From positions 14,471,341 through 14,535,340 of the forward strand of contig NC_048544.1 of the NCBI RefSeq assembly GCF_902806685.2: a stretch of 64,000 nucleotides of DNA, in the 5' to 3' direction. The stretch is from Maniola hyperantus (taxonomy: Eukaryota > Arthropoda > Insecta > Lepidoptera > Nymphalidae). The notes under the pieces were generated by a model, which was not told the origin of the DNA, ran no database searches, and saw only the letters and a program-made list of their open reading frames with translations. Shown here piece by piece: positions 20,250-30,957 of this stretch. Position numbers and translations under genes: made by a program. The stretch's first letter is position 1. Every line of letters starts with the position of its first letter.

Positions 20250-20586
20250 GACGACCTCCCTGGCGCAGTGGTGAGCGCTGTGGCCTTAATAGTGGGAGGT
20301 CCCGGGTTCGATTCCTGGCAGGGGTTTGGAATTTTATAATTTCTAAATTTCTGGTCTGGTCTGGTGGGAGGCTTCGGCCGTGGATAGTTACCACCCTACC
20401 GGCAAAGCCGTGCCGCCAAGCGATTTAGCGTTCCGGTACGAATCCGTGTAGAAACCAAAGGGGTATGGGTTTAATAAAAACTGCCATACTCCTTCCAGGT
20501 TAGCCCGCTATCATCTTAGACTGCATCATCACTTACCACCAGGTGAGATTGCAGTCAAGGGCTAACTTGTATCTGTATAAAAAAAA
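20250..20586 (+). mobile_element. tRNA-derived SINE (family 1), full copy
   Basis: The head has a Pol III box A (TGGCGCAGTGG) and box B (GGTTCGATTCC). The body contains TCTGGTCTGGTGGGAGGCTT and AAAGCCGTGCCGCCAAGCGA, and the 3' part CATCATCACTTACCACCAGG precedes a poly-A end. Other copies: 29622-29939, 47998-48334, and a diverged minus-strand copy at 45990-46203. Confidence 0.88.
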
Positions 20587-21162
20587 CAATACATTATTTT
20601 AATGTGCTGCTTTTATAATACGCCTCACTCACCACATACGTATATCAGTTAAGTAGGTAGAGTATGCCTATAATTAGATTTTAGATGCAAGACGCGATTG
20701 GATAGTAGGTAGGGACGTACAGTATGTGTACAGCAGGTACACTATGACTTATGATTAAAAATAACTTACTTAGTAGCCGTAGTTTATCTAGGTACCTAGT
20801 CAGTAGGTACTCAACGGGGCTTAACTTTCATCCCCTATTAATTTTAAGCCTCATCTAAGGTCACGTCAGAGAACCCACTGTCGAAATTTCAAGTTTCAAA
20901 CACAACAGCTGGTGTTCGAAATTTGAAATTTCGTCAGTGGGTTCGATGCTTTGCGGGAATACCTACCTATCGACGAAAAACTCAAAATTATTGATTTCAG
21001 AGAATGACGTTTAAAAAGGTTGTGCGTTTATATGGTACCTTAGCCACCAGGTTACCAGCCAGTCAGACAAGACAAGTACCTATTTTTATAAACGCCTAAG
21101 TAGGTACCTACCTACATACTACATTTATACATAGCTATATGCCACGTTTGTGACTATCATAT
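20587..21162. other. intergenic with a 74-bp hairpin
   Basis: GAACCCACTG...CGAAATTTCAAG at 20871 is inverted as GAAATTTCG.CAGTGGGTTC ending at 20944. The rest is AT-rich with many TACCTA/TAGGTA words, and no gene was seen. Confidence 0.55.
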
Positions 21163-21661
21163 CATCATACTTATAATAAAACTGTAACAGGTCAAATTCT
21201 GTACATTGAAGATATTTTGAAAATTTTTTTTCGAGGGCACTCTATAATCGATACTGAACCCAAAACTGTAATTTTTTTCATTTTTGTCTGTCTGTCTGTC
21301 TATCTGTCTGTCTGTCTGTCTGTCTGTCTGTATCACGGCCGCGCATCACGCTGAAACTACTGAATGGATTCCAATGAAACTTGGTACGATTTGAGGTCAT
21401 ACTATGAGGAAGAATATAGGATACTTTTTATCCCGAAATTCAGCATGGTTCCCGTAGGAGAGGTGACGGAAGTTAAAATGTATACTGAGTTGTAATTCAT
21501 TAACGTGTAGTCCGATTTCATTCATTCTTTTTTTGTTAGAAAGGGGATATTTTAAAGATTGTAGGTACCAAGCAACGACAACAATCCCGAAAAATCAAAG
21601 AGTTCCCACGGGATTTTAAAAAACGTAAATCCACGCGGACGAAGTCGCAGGAATCAGCTAG
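21163..21661 (+). mobile_element. Helitron-like element with (TCTG)n
   Basis: Starts near TCATACTTATAATAAAACTG. It has a (TCTG)n tract at about 21290-21331 and ends GCGGACGAAGTCGCAGGAAT-CAGCTAG followed by T. A 3' CTAG next to a short hairpin (CGCG...CGCG) and an A/T insertion site fit a non-autonomous Helitron. No helicase ORF is present. Confidence 0.6.
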
Positions 21662-21820
21662 TATGCAATATAATCAAACTGAAACTCAAATTATTTATTC
21701 AGAATAGATAAAATTTTACGATTACTGATGGTCAAAATTTTAATTTGTAAGATGATATTATTATAGTGGTGATAATTAATACGTACCTACTTACTCCTAT
21801 TTTAATTCTTAATCCATACT
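21662..21820. other. intergenic spacer
   Basis: AT-rich; nothing recognised. Confidence 0.4.
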
Positions 21821-22221
21821 TCCATACTAATATTATAAATGAGAAAGTGTGTCTGTCTGTCTGTCTGCTAGCTTTTCACGGCGCAACCGTTTAACCGATT
21901 TTGATGAAATTTGGTACAGAGTTAGTTTGTATCCCGGGTGTAGTGTATCAGATTACATTGTCTCGTGTGTTCATGGATGATGTTACTACGTCAGTGTTAC
22001 GAGAGCCGCACTGCCGCAGGCGAGTGTGGACGAGTAACAGTTGTTCGTGTGCATTGCCGAGCCAGTGATTACTACTACAGTACTAGTGACAAAGGCGCTA
22101 ATAGCAGACACTTCACCGGGGAAGGACATAGGCTACTTTTTATCCCGGAAAATTAAAGAGTTTCGACGGGATTCTTAAGAAAACCTAAATCCACGCGGAC
22201 GAAGTCGCGGGCATCATCTAG
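21821..22221 (+). mobile_element. Helitron-like element with a foreign internal segment
   Basis: Starts TCCATACTAATATTATAAAT, continues with (GTCT)n, AGCTTTTCACGGCGCAACCG and TTGATGAAATTTGG, and ends GACGAAGTCGCGGGCATCATCTAG. Compared with 53052-53269 it carries about 180 extra bases between ATCCCGGG (about 21940) and GAAGGACATAGGC (about 22120). The insert has no recognisable repeat identity. Confidence 0.7.
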
Positions 22222-22555
22222 AACACTCATATTTTCTTTTTATTGAGAAACTTTTATAGCATTTCTAGATTAAAACTTATCGCCTATCCACTCGACGAAC
22301 GACACGTCGCGAAGCACTTTCGAATATTTCCGAGAATGTTTAACGGATATGTCGCTTGAGTCATTTACAAATGTCTGAATTCGTAAAACTACTTAGGTAC
22401 GTTGTAAAAATTAATTATAGATTCCAAAGTCAAACTGGTAGTGCGTCATGACTGATTATAATAATTTTCTACGTACCTACTAGTTATTACCTTCCTTCAA
22501 TAACCTCAATTAAAACAAGAATAGAATAAAAATATTATTCAAGTAGACTTATTAC
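22222..22555. other. intergenic, nothing recognised
   Basis: AT-rich; no gene or repeat could be named. Confidence 0.4.
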
Positions 22556-22748
22556 AAGTGCTTTTAAATCGTTAACTAGTTTAATTTACCACTGACCAGA
22601 GGCATTCCGAACCAGTGGTAAATGCATCCGACTATTCGTAAGTACTTGTAAAAGTTTATACGAATAAAAAAGTTTTTTTTTACTGGTTCGGAATGCCGTT
22701 CCTACCGAGAAGAACCAGCAAGAAACTCGGCGGTTGCACTTTTCAAGT
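22556..22748 (-). repeat. LINE-type 3' tail repeat
   Basis: Contains the widespread block GGTTCGGAATGCCGTTCCTA followed by CCGAGAAGAACCAGCAAGAA. Relatives are at 25498-25602, 29265-29430, 49310-49400 and 52855-52935. In other copies the 3' end is ACATGAATAAAAAAACATTC followed by (ATTCT)n, a simple-repeat tail typical of LINE or SINE insertions. Confidence 0.6.
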
Positions 22749-22924
22749 GATCAATTTATAATAATATTATACCATACAGTACAAGCAATTGCAGCCCCGT
22801 GCATCGCTAGAGCCTGTCAAATCCAAGATATCTTATCACATAGATTAATTATTGGTCTCGCTCTTATCATTTAAATTTACAAGAAAATAATAACATAAGA
22901 CTCACCACTTTCCACGAAGTTTAT
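22749..22924. other. intergenic spacer
   Basis: No feature recognised. Confidence 0.4.
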
Positions 22925-23930
22925 TTTTTTTCTAAAAGTAGACTTTGAACTGCGAGATAGCGACGCGAGACCGCGACACGCGACAATTGTGGAGCGACAC
23001 TTGCGTACCGCTATGTACAGAAATGTATGGAGAGCCTTTGAGGTGAACAATCGCAATACGCTACAGTAAGCCATAGATATTACATGGATATCACTAACAG
23101 TCGATCGTGTTATACTTGTCGCATCATGATCACGTAATTCAAAGTCTACGCGCAAAGCAACACGCGACACAATGTCTCGCCATTCCATGCAATGTGTCGC
23201 ACGTCGCGGTCACTCACCTCATGTTCTCCATACTATTTTATACAGCGATGTGTAACGAGGCGCCAGGACACAGGTATCAGCATACTAAGCCAGGAGTTTG
23301 TCGAGAAACCGATAAACATAATTTCTCCTCTAATGCATAAACGTAGCATCCACATAAACGTACCATCGATCGTGCACCCTGAGGAAGCTATTCTGATTCC
23401 AATCAAGAAAATGCAGCGCACGAATATTTAATATTGGTGGCGATCACAATGAATGAGATGGTCGATGATATACGATCCAGGGAATTCAAGGACCTACATA
23501 ACTAATTAAGAAAGATTTTTAAAAACGTGAAGGCATTTTACTAAAGTATAATAAAGTTCTATAAAAATAACTAAATAATAACACTGTGCAATTCGATTGT
23601 TATAAAAGTAAATAAGTAGGTTAAAAAAGCAAACATTTTTTGGCCACCAAAGAGACTTAAAAATATGTGGCAGAACAATAATTCATTGGGAATCTCAAAA
23701 TGTGTCAAAAATAAGATCAAGCATAGCTGCAACGTGCCTTCAACTGGTATCAACATCCAAATGAAAAAAAGTGTCGCCTCTGAAGTGTTGCGTGTCGCGG
23801 TTGCGTGTCGCTATTGCGAGGTGTATCATAAAGACTTTGCAGAGTACGAACTCGACGCGCGACGACCACACGCGACAGTATTGCGTATGTAAAGTGTAGT
23901 GTATCGCGGTCGCATAGCTCAACTTCGTCT
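22925..23930. repeat. CGCGAC/GTGTCGC-rich segment of unknown nature
   Basis: Two clusters (about 22950-23215 and 23770-23910) repeat the words CGCGACAC, GTGTCGC and TTGCG in both orientations, and the segment AGTAGACTTTGAA near 22936 is inverted near 23138 as TTCAAAGTCTAC. The intervening sequence is ordinary. It may be a non-autonomous DNA element with many subterminal motifs. Open frames of 60-103 codons here have no domain. Confidence 0.4.
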
Positions 23931-24292
23931 GTAAACTATCTTCAAAGGTTCAAGGAATATTCTCACAAGTAGGTCTGTACAACTGGAAATATTTTTGCAG
24001 CTTGTTTTCTCCACGCAGTGTGGGCGGCACCCGCTCGGCTCGGGTTACTATCCCGCGCAGCCTCGGAGGCCGGAGCCCTGCCGGACGTATCGACTTTCAC
24101 GAAGCCAACCAACGACACTCAATGTTACTTTGTTGTTGGCATTTTGTGGCAAAATATCGTTTTCGCAATACGATTTTTTTTTCCCTTGCATTCTCAGTCT
24201 AAGAGGCGACCATCTTCTCTTAGTTTAGTTTGATATAAAATACAGCTAGAAGCCAGAACCTAAAATCACAAAAATCGCAGCCGACATTTCGG
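23931..24292. other. intergenic, nothing recognised
   Basis: A GC-richer patch lies at about 24010-24110. Three overlapping 66-77-codon frames have no recognisable motif. Confidence 0.35.
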
Positions 24293-24560
24293 AAAGTCCT
24301 GAAATGCCGGCAACGCATCGGCGGTTCCTCTGGTGCTGCTAATGTTCATGGGCGGCGGTAGTCACTTAACATCAGGTGACCCCGCCTGCTCGTTTTCTCA
24401 CTATCTCTATTTTTAAAAAATTGTCAATTTGCAACAGTTGTATAGCAACAGTTGCAAAAAGACAGACAAACAACAAAGTGATCGTATAATAAGGATTCCG
24501 TTTTTCCTTTTGAGGTACGGAACCCTAAAAATCACGAAAATCGCAGCTGGCATTTCGGGA
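24293..24560 (+). repeat. LINE-type 3' end and GGGTTCCG-family fragment
   Basis: GTTCATGGGCGGCGGTAGTC-ACTTAACATCAGGTGAC is a common lepidopteran LINE/SINE 3' end; the copy at 32360-32665 is interrupted by a MITE. Next to it, GATTCCGTTTTTCCTTTTGA followed by GGTACGGAACCC (about 24493-24525) belongs to the repeat also found at 30958-31370 and 42683-43055. Confidence 0.6.
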
Positions 24561-25439
24561 AGTCTTCATTTTGCAACTGCTGTAGCCTGTACAAAGTCCG
24601 GGCGAGCATTTTGCGCGAATCCCAGTAATGCTCACTTTCCCTGCAATTGACTACAATGGCAGACGCGGCCGAACCGACTGCATTCGCTGAATAGAGGCAT
24701 TAGCGATTCGTTGCGCTCTTTGCAGAAAACTCCACAGGCTAGACTTTACACCTAAAGTAGACACGATCCTATGTTGAAGCTAGGGTTGGGTTGCCTTGCC
24801 ACCCGTACTTTATTAAAAAAAATAAGTATTATAGGTAGGTACTCTATTTCCCACAAATGTATGTTTTAAAAATCCCATGGGAACTCTTAGATTTCCGGTA
24901 TAAAAAGTAGCCTGTCGCTCACTCTTTAGTTCCTTAACTATTTATACTTATATTTATATTAACTTATGAAAAAAAATACGTCGATCCGTTGCTTCGTTGC
25001 GGCGTGATTGAAAGACAAGCCAACACTTGCTTAGTATAGTAATGCGATGAAAAAAAATTAAATACCTACGTAGTCGTAGAGTAAGTAAGAACAACCTATT
25101 TTTTAGTATTAAACAGGTATTTTTTTAAATCAGCTAATCTGTGTTAAATATCCCCTTTTTCATGTAGGTAGGTTCATTCCTTAGGTAATAAATTTTGATA
25201 ATAACAATAAAAATATGCATAATCTCCAGTCAAACCTGTATTGGACAAAAAGCCTAAGAAACATCCAAGGCCGATCTCCTTGCAAATGCCAAATGGAAAC
25301 TTCTAGAGCACTAACAATAAGTGTTGCCACTTTTTTTACATGGCGATATCCCTGGTTTAGGGTAAGTACCTACCTACCTATCTAAGCATTTATTTTAACA
25401 CATGATGCCCGCCACTTCATCCGTGTGGTTTTTTTAAAA
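24561..25439. other. intergenic with a Helitron-like fragment
   Basis: ATCCCATGGGAACTC and TATAAAAAGTAGCCTGTC (about 24870-24912), followed by TACGTCGATCCGTTGC (about 24977), are pieces of the minus-strand Helitron-like family. No gene. Confidence 0.45.
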
Positions 25440-25705
25440 CACAATACCTATTAGCCAAGTTAATTGCTGACTAATATTCCCCTTTCCCCTCCAATCAAAC
25501 ATAAAAACTAATGGTAAATTAAAACTACCTGACTATTCATAAACACTTGTAAAAAGTTTACATGAATAAAAAAACATTCTATTCTATTCTATTCTATTCT
25601 AAAGCTTGTGCTAAGAGTAGGTACGATATGAGTGCAACGTGTGGGATTTGAACCGGCGACCTTTCGGTTTTCAGTCAGCTCCTTTAACCGTTGAGCTAGC
25701 GAGGA
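25440..25705 (-). mobile_element. tRNA-Phe-like SINE (family 2), split by a LINE-tail insertion
   Basis: Head on the minus strand: GCTAGCTCAACGG box A region, CTGAAAACCGAAAGGTC and GGTTCAAATCC box B. The loop CTGAAAA would give anticodon GAA, as in tRNA-Phe. The body runs to the GGGGAATATTAGTCAGC end. A plus-strand repeat ending (ATTCT)n sits inside it at about 25498-25602. Other copies: 46482-46660, 55147-55325 and 57548-57724. Confidence 0.75.
25498..25602 (+). repeat. LINE-type tail insertion ending (ATTCT)n
   Basis: ACCTGACTATTCATAAACAC, then AAAGTTTACATGAATAAAAA, then ACATTCT and further ATTCT units. It separates the SINE sequence ...CAAACATAAA from AAAGCTTGTGC. The same 3' end appears in minus orientation at about 29265. 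Confidence 0.65.
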
Positions 25706-26299
25706 TTTAGGTTTTAAAAAATCGTTTGAACTCTGATTTCCCTCTTCCCTGAAGACCCTCTATATAATAATCACTGAGAAATAATTTATTTTTGATGTAG
25801 GTACCTACGTAGTCAAATACAAAATTCTAGAGTATTGCGTAATGTAAATTGTATCGACTGGCAACACTGAGGTCCAGTCAACGTAGTAGGTACGAGTATA
25901 TAACAATGGAATCGCTCTATTGTAGTTCCGAGAAAAGTGGTGATGTTACTTTTTCAGTATGGCGGCGCCTCCGCATACATTATTCATTAGACTCGCTGAT
26001 ACACCACACAAATATGCGACTGAACTTTGGAGTGAACATATTATTATGTATTAAATCTATCAAACTTACACCGCCAGTTACAGAAATTGTTGCTCGACTT
26101 GTTTTTTTTATTTTTAATGAAACAAATTAAAAAAAAAAAGTATTTGAAATTGACACGTGTTCAATTCGTGCATTTTAAATGCATGTAGGTACCTTGATCG
26201 ATAATATTGTAAACAGAAGAGAGAATTTTTTTTGCCAAATGAAACACTGTGCGGAATAGAGAGAGCCCTATATTAACTTCTTTCCGTGGATAGAAATAG
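25706..26299. other. intergenic, nothing recognised
   Basis: The 93-codon plus-strand frame at 25849-26130 has no domain and no splice or codon support. Confidence 0.4.
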
Positions 26300-26457
26300 T
26301 CATCATCATCATCAACCGATAGACGTCCACAGCTGGACATAGGTCTCTTGTAGGGACTTCCACACGCCAAGGCCTTGCGCCGCCTGACTCCAGCGGCTCC
26401 CTGGGACTCGTCTGATGTCGTCCGTCCACCTAGTGGTGGTCTTCCAACACTTGCGTC
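26300..26457 (-). pseudogene. 3' end of an RTE-type LINE ORF
   Basis: Read on the minus strand one frame ends with the block TRWTDDIRRV, GSRW, then AAQGLGVWKSLQETYVQLW and TSIG, followed by a stop at 26312-26314. This is the characteristic C-terminus of RTE-like LINE polymerases (family knowledge). The stop is followed by a (TGATGA)n tail (plus-strand CATCATCATC at 26301-26311). Only about 48 codons remain, so this is a 5'-truncated dead copy. Confidence 0.75.
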
Positions 26458-27466
26458 TTCTGGTGCGAGGTCGGAGGATAGAGATAGTAAAAATCTAAAA
26501 ACAACGTTATAAAACAGCCTCTTACGGGGCGGTACGGTAGCACAGGAAATTGCCCAATCAAGGCGTTTTATTGCACGCAGAGTCCGGACTGCAGACACCG
26601 GACCGGGAAGGGTCCCTCCCCGCTGCTATTGCCTCTGAGGACCATGGTCCAAGGGAGCCCTATGGCACAGTAGTCTAGTCAGACTTTGATCTCGTGGTAA
26701 ATGGCAATCTTAACGACTCCGCCATGAACAGGACCACTACCCTTATTATGAATGCGAAAGTGTGTTTGTTATTTGATTTGTTGGTTTAATGGTTTGTTAG
26801 TGTGTCCTTCAATCACGTCGCAATGGAGCAACCACCGAGTAGAAATCAATCTATTCTGGATAAACGTCTGTGGGAGCAACGGATCGACGTGACTTTTTGC
26901 ATGGTTAGGTACGATTAAAGATAAAATGGTAAGAAATATTAATCACGGAAATACCTACCTACTACAGTCTGTAGGTAAACAAAAAAATCTGAAGGATTAT
27001 CATTTTACATCACAAGTATGAAAGAAAGTAAGTAATCTTATGCATAATAATTCCACAGATTTTAATAATTTTAATTGTATGAATGGTATCAGAGGACGAG
27101 TTGCACGGTGCGGCAACGCGGGGAGCCCGCACGGAGCGGCAACGTGGCGCCACGGCATCCGACCCGCGTTGTGCCCGCAGCGTGCGGAGCGGCAACGTCG
27201 CGCACTGATTCAGCACATCGCATTCAAAGAGGATTTATAGTTTACCTACACTGCGTTCTGTAGGTGCTATACCTACGTAGTACGTACCTACCTACAATGG
27301 TGTATTGAATGCATTTGTAAACCTTTTACCAACACCTTCAGTATACACTAGGTACAAGTTGTAGATTATAGAGCGGGTAGACAGGTAATGTAGGAATTTG
27401 ACTAGGTAGGGATTTGTATGGCTTTGTTACCCTTTATAACTAGAAAGTAGAAACATGTTAGTAAGC
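26458..27466. other. intergenic with Helitron fragment and three GC-rich words
   Basis: GAATGCGAAAGTGTGTTTG (26750) and ACGGATCGACGTGACTTTTT (about 26879) are Helitron-family pieces. GCGGCAACG-type words lie at about 27108, 27132 and 27184 on the minus strand. No gene was seen. Confidence 0.45.
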
Positions 27467-27880
27467 CCCCCCCGATCAAAGACGCCCTAAGCACGTCCTT
27501 AACGATCCCGACGATCAAATCATGACCGACAATGCTCCCTATCTTGTAGGGCTACACAATACAACCTCATCACAGCGTCTTCGCCGGCGAAGACGAGGTC
27601 CCCGATTTCTAACGTCACCCGGACGTGGACTCACGCCACGGCCTCGGGGGCGTACGGACTAACCAGTAGTCCAACAACTACACCCATCCCAACGTCATCC
27701 TAAGCCGTGGTCCGAGCCTCACAGGAGGCGCCCTTAGGAGGATGTTGCCCCCCGACCTCTCGAATTATTTCTTCGAGCCCTAGGGCTCACCCCCCGGCGG
27801 AGCTTCGCGCTCGCCAACCCCCCCGGTGACGCTGTAGCGGCCAGTAGGGCCTACGCAGCATAGTCAATCCGAAACAACAT
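27467..27880 (+). pseudogene. 5'-truncated Jockey-clade LINE copy
   Basis: Encodes the last about 60 residues of the same ORF2 found at 10751-13666 (RRPKHVLNDPDDQIMTDNAP and onward to RPRGRTD), then the GC-rich 3' UTR ending AATCCGAAACAACA. Nucleotide similarity to the full copy is high. Truncation is typical of incomplete target-primed reverse transcription. Confidence 0.9.
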
Positions 27881-27920
27881 GTTAGTAACCTTTGTAACGA
27901 AGGTACCTACCTACCTACCT

Positions 27921-28450
27921 ACTAGGTCAGGTCGTGCATGGAGTACTGCAGTCACCTCTTCGATGGCTCCGCCAAGTACCAACTAGCGGCTCTGGATGCT
28001 GTTGATCGTCGAGCTAGGAGACTGATAGGCGAAGACTCCCCTTTACTGGCGAAACTACAAAGTCTCGATCACCGCCGCAAGTTCGCCGGGTTATCAGTGT
28101 TTTATAGGATATATTCCGGTCAGTGTGCTCAGGAACTTTTCAATCTTGTCCCCCCTTCACCATTTTACCACCGAACCGCAAGACGTCGGGCGAGTTTCCA
28201 TCCTTATGTCGTCGACATTCCATCTACACGCACGAAACGTTTTGCGTCATCATTTCTCATACGTATGGCTAAGGTTTGGAATACTCTTCCGCGATATGTG
28301 TTTCCTACCAATTACAACCCGGGTATCTTTAAAACAAGAGTGAATAGGCATCTTCTAGGTAAACGCGTCCCATCTTAGGCCACATCATCACTTCCCATCA
28401 GGTGTGACTGTGGTCAAGCGTACACCTATAATGAATTTAAAAAAAAAACC
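27921..28450 (+). pseudogene. 5'-truncated CR1-like LINE, reverse transcriptase C-terminus
   Basis: From the codons VRSCMEYCSHLF to the stop at 28376-28378 the frame encodes about 152 residues of the polymerase C-terminal domain (RRARRLIG, SLDHRRKFAGL, FYRIYSGQCAQEL, FIRMAKVWNTLP, FKTRVNRHLLG), as in CR1/L2-group LINEs. The 3' UTR is short: CATCATCACTTCCCATCAGG, then GTGTGACTG and poly-A. The 27938 ATG is internal, not a real start. Its tail closely resembles the 3' end of SINE family 1. Confidence 0.8.
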
Positions 28451-29264
28451 TAGGTTACGTCCGGCAAGAAGGAACTTCTGTCACTCTAGAATCTAGATGT
28501 AACCTCCAGGCTAAATGTAACAAACTCTAATACCACTCTATTATTGCCTGAAGTGACTAACTTTTGATAGAGTTCAGGCCCTGAACTCTAAATTAAGTAG
28601 ACCTACATAATTAAGTCACCTACAATACTTATTTTTCCTATTAAGAATAGACTATCATCGGGCGGTTATTCTTAAGACTATCATAGGTACCTACATTAGA
28701 ACCAGCAGCGTTGCCAGACGTCCCGATTTTTCAAGTCAAAATCAAATGTCCCGCGCAATACAGGCTCAGTCCCGCTTTTCGGGGATAACTCGACCGTGCG
28801 TGCAGCGTGGTAACTGGCAACCCTAGTCTTAAATACTCATTTTGACCACTTTTGTTCCGAATGACTATCTCGCGATTCTAGTGTGTAAGTAATAATATAT
28901 GTACTACGTATATAGACGTCATTTGATATAAGTAGGGATAGATGCTATTTGAAAATCAGGGTTCCCCTCGGTTGTACGGAACCCTTCTAACATAATTCGA
29001 GCAACTATTCGCGCCACGTCAGTTTTCCGGGTCGCCACGCCCGTCTGTGGCCTGCGCCAGCTCGGCACTCGATAGTCGGTAGGTATATTATATCATCTCA
29101 TACCACTCGCGTCACGCACCACTGGAATTCCTTACTTTCGCTCCCTGAATAGTGCCGTGGGGCTGCTTGGGGCAACGCTATCAGGGGCGTAGGTATCTAT
29201 CTACCCTTAATGGATTTTGACACAAGCTGTTGCCTGTGACTTTGTGTGTTGTAATTTGTGTAAT
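28451..29264. other. intergenic, nothing firmly recognised
   Basis: AT-rich with short fragments of dispersed repeats, such as GTACGGAACCC near 28975. No gene. Confidence 0.4.
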
Positions 29265-29430
29265 AATTATGAATAGAATAGAATGTTTTTTTATTCATGT
29301 AAACTTTTTAAAAGTGCTTATGAATAGTCAGGTTTAATTTACCACTGGTTCGGAATGCCGTTCCTACCGAGAAGAACCAGCAAGAAACTCGGCGATTGCT
29401 CTTTTTAATTTTTCAATTTACAATGTTATT
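29265..29430 (-). repeat. LINE-type tail repeat
   Basis: Minus orientation: GCCGAGTTTCTTGCTGG, GGTAGGAACGGCATTCCGAA, then AATAAAAAAACATTC and (TATTC)n at the 29270 end. Same family as 22556-22748. Confidence 0.65.
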
Positions 29431-29621
29431 ATACCGTACTATACAAGCCATTGCATATGCATGTTAGGTACATCTACTCTTTGAAATGCGGAAAGTGGAA
29501 ACACAAAAATCTGTCAAGTGCGAGTCGGGCTCACACGAAGGGTTCTGTAATTTGTACCAAGAAATTACACCTTTTTGATTTCCACAAACGGACGGACGAG
29601 CAGCGGAGGCTTAGTAGTACG
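29431..29621. other. intergenic spacer
   Basis: A fragment of the GGTTCTGTAATTTGTACC type lies near 29540. No gene. Confidence 0.4.
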
Positions 29622-29939
29622 GACGACCTCCCTGGCGCAGTGGTGAGCGCTGTGGTCTTAATAGTGGGAGGTCCCGGGTTCGATTCCTGGCAGGGGTTTG
29701 GAATTTTATAATTTCTAAATTTCTGGTCTGGTCTGGTGGGAGGCTTCGGCCGTGGCTAGTTACCACTACCGGCAAAGCCGTGCCGCCAAGCGACTTAGCG
29801 TTCCGGTACGATGCCGTGTACAAACCAAAGGGGTTGGATTTAATAAAAACTGCCATACCCCTTCCAGGTTAGCCCGCTATCATCACTTACCACCAGGTGA
29901 GATTGCAGTCAAGGGCTAACTTGTATCTGAATAAAAAAA
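29622..29939 (+). mobile_element. tRNA-derived SINE (family 1)
   Basis: Box A and box B as in the copy at 20250. It is highly similar throughout, with a short internal deletion in the 3' part (the TTAGACTGCATCA block is missing) and a poly-A end. Confidence 0.88.
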
Positions 29940-30187
29940 TAAAAGAACTTTAAAAAAGCTCCGTTAGCCAACTTGTCTCTATAAACTAAAATCAATACGC
30001 AACATTGAGTTGAGATAAAATAACGATATGGTATCGATCTTCAGGGCTTGGCTCGTCCCCAATGACTACTCGATAGAGTCGATAGGGATCATTCGATATC
30101 CGATGTGGTCGTAAAGACGATACGAACCTATACGGTTTATCTCCTCTTGAGTCTAGTAAAGTAAATACCTACGTAATAGCTATAGTC
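29940..30187. other. intergenic spacer
   Basis: Nothing recognised. Confidence 0.4.
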
Positions 30188-30263
30188 CGCGACAGGTCGA
30201 GATGGCAATCGGGGTATGAGGCGGGGAGCTGCGTTCCCTCCCAATTGCCATTTCGACCTGTCG
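30188..30263. repeat. GC hairpin family, short copy (a)
   Basis: CGCGACAGGTCGAGATGGCA at the left is inverted as TGCCATTTCGACCTGTCG at the right, with only about 35 bp between the arms. It is an internally deleted member of the family also at 40960-41079, 50178-50317, 59209-59360, 60067-60191 and 63452-63603. Confidence 0.75.
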
Positions 30264-30819
30264 TACTTATAGTTAGTAGGTAACTACGTTCCAAACGAAA
30301 ACACTATGCATGGGTTCTATATAGCTTACATAATTTGCATAAGTACAATTAATAATAGTAACATATTGCATGCAGCAAGTAATGCTAGTAACTAGTTGCG
30401 TTGCAACCTTAATTCCTTTCTCTACAAAGTTTATTTAAAAAAAAAATTTAACATGTGTAGTAAAATAGATTAAACAATCAAATTTGGATCTTATCTTAAG
30501 TCCAATAAGGTGTATTTTACCAGCCAGAATAAAGCGAGCGGCAGGTAGATGAAAAAGGAAAGTTGTATTTTGGAACGTACTACGCTAGAAATAAAGTATA
30601 GTTTGCGATGTCAATAGGTGTGTCAGCAGTGTGCAGGGTTGACGCAAGAGAGCATGAAGATGCAGATCTGACAATGGGCCGGATGTGCATTGTGCTGTGC
30701 AGGCGGCACGGCTGGAGGCGGTTACAATGCTAGTGCACAAACTTCTGTTTTAGTTATCGAAACCTATAGGTTAGGTACCCCTGTTAGGTACCCTACTTCG
30801 CTTACTTTACACTTCGAAC
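30264..30819. other. intergenic, nothing recognised
   Basis: AT-rich; no supported gene. Confidence 0.4.
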
Positions 30820-30950
30820 CGTGATAACCTAGTGGTTAAAACGTCCGCCTCCTATTTGGGAGGTCGGGGGTTAGATTCCGGGCACGTAGGTATAGTTATA
30901 CTAAGTACCTACCTATCTACCTACCTCTAACTTTTCGGAGTTAATGCATT
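30820..30950 (+). mobile_element. tRNA-derived SINE (family 3) head
   Basis: GATAACCTAGTGGTTAAAAC (box A region), then GTCGGGGGTTAGATTCCGGG (box B) and CTCTAACTTTTCGGAGTTA. The body and CATC tail are missing or diverged. Fullest copy at 41905-42231. Confidence 0.65.
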
Positions 30951-30957
30951 TTATTTT

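Noticed and set aside
21290..21331. (TCTG)n as a stand-alone microsatellite
   Set aside because: It is an internal part of the Helitron-like element and recurs at the same place in other copies.
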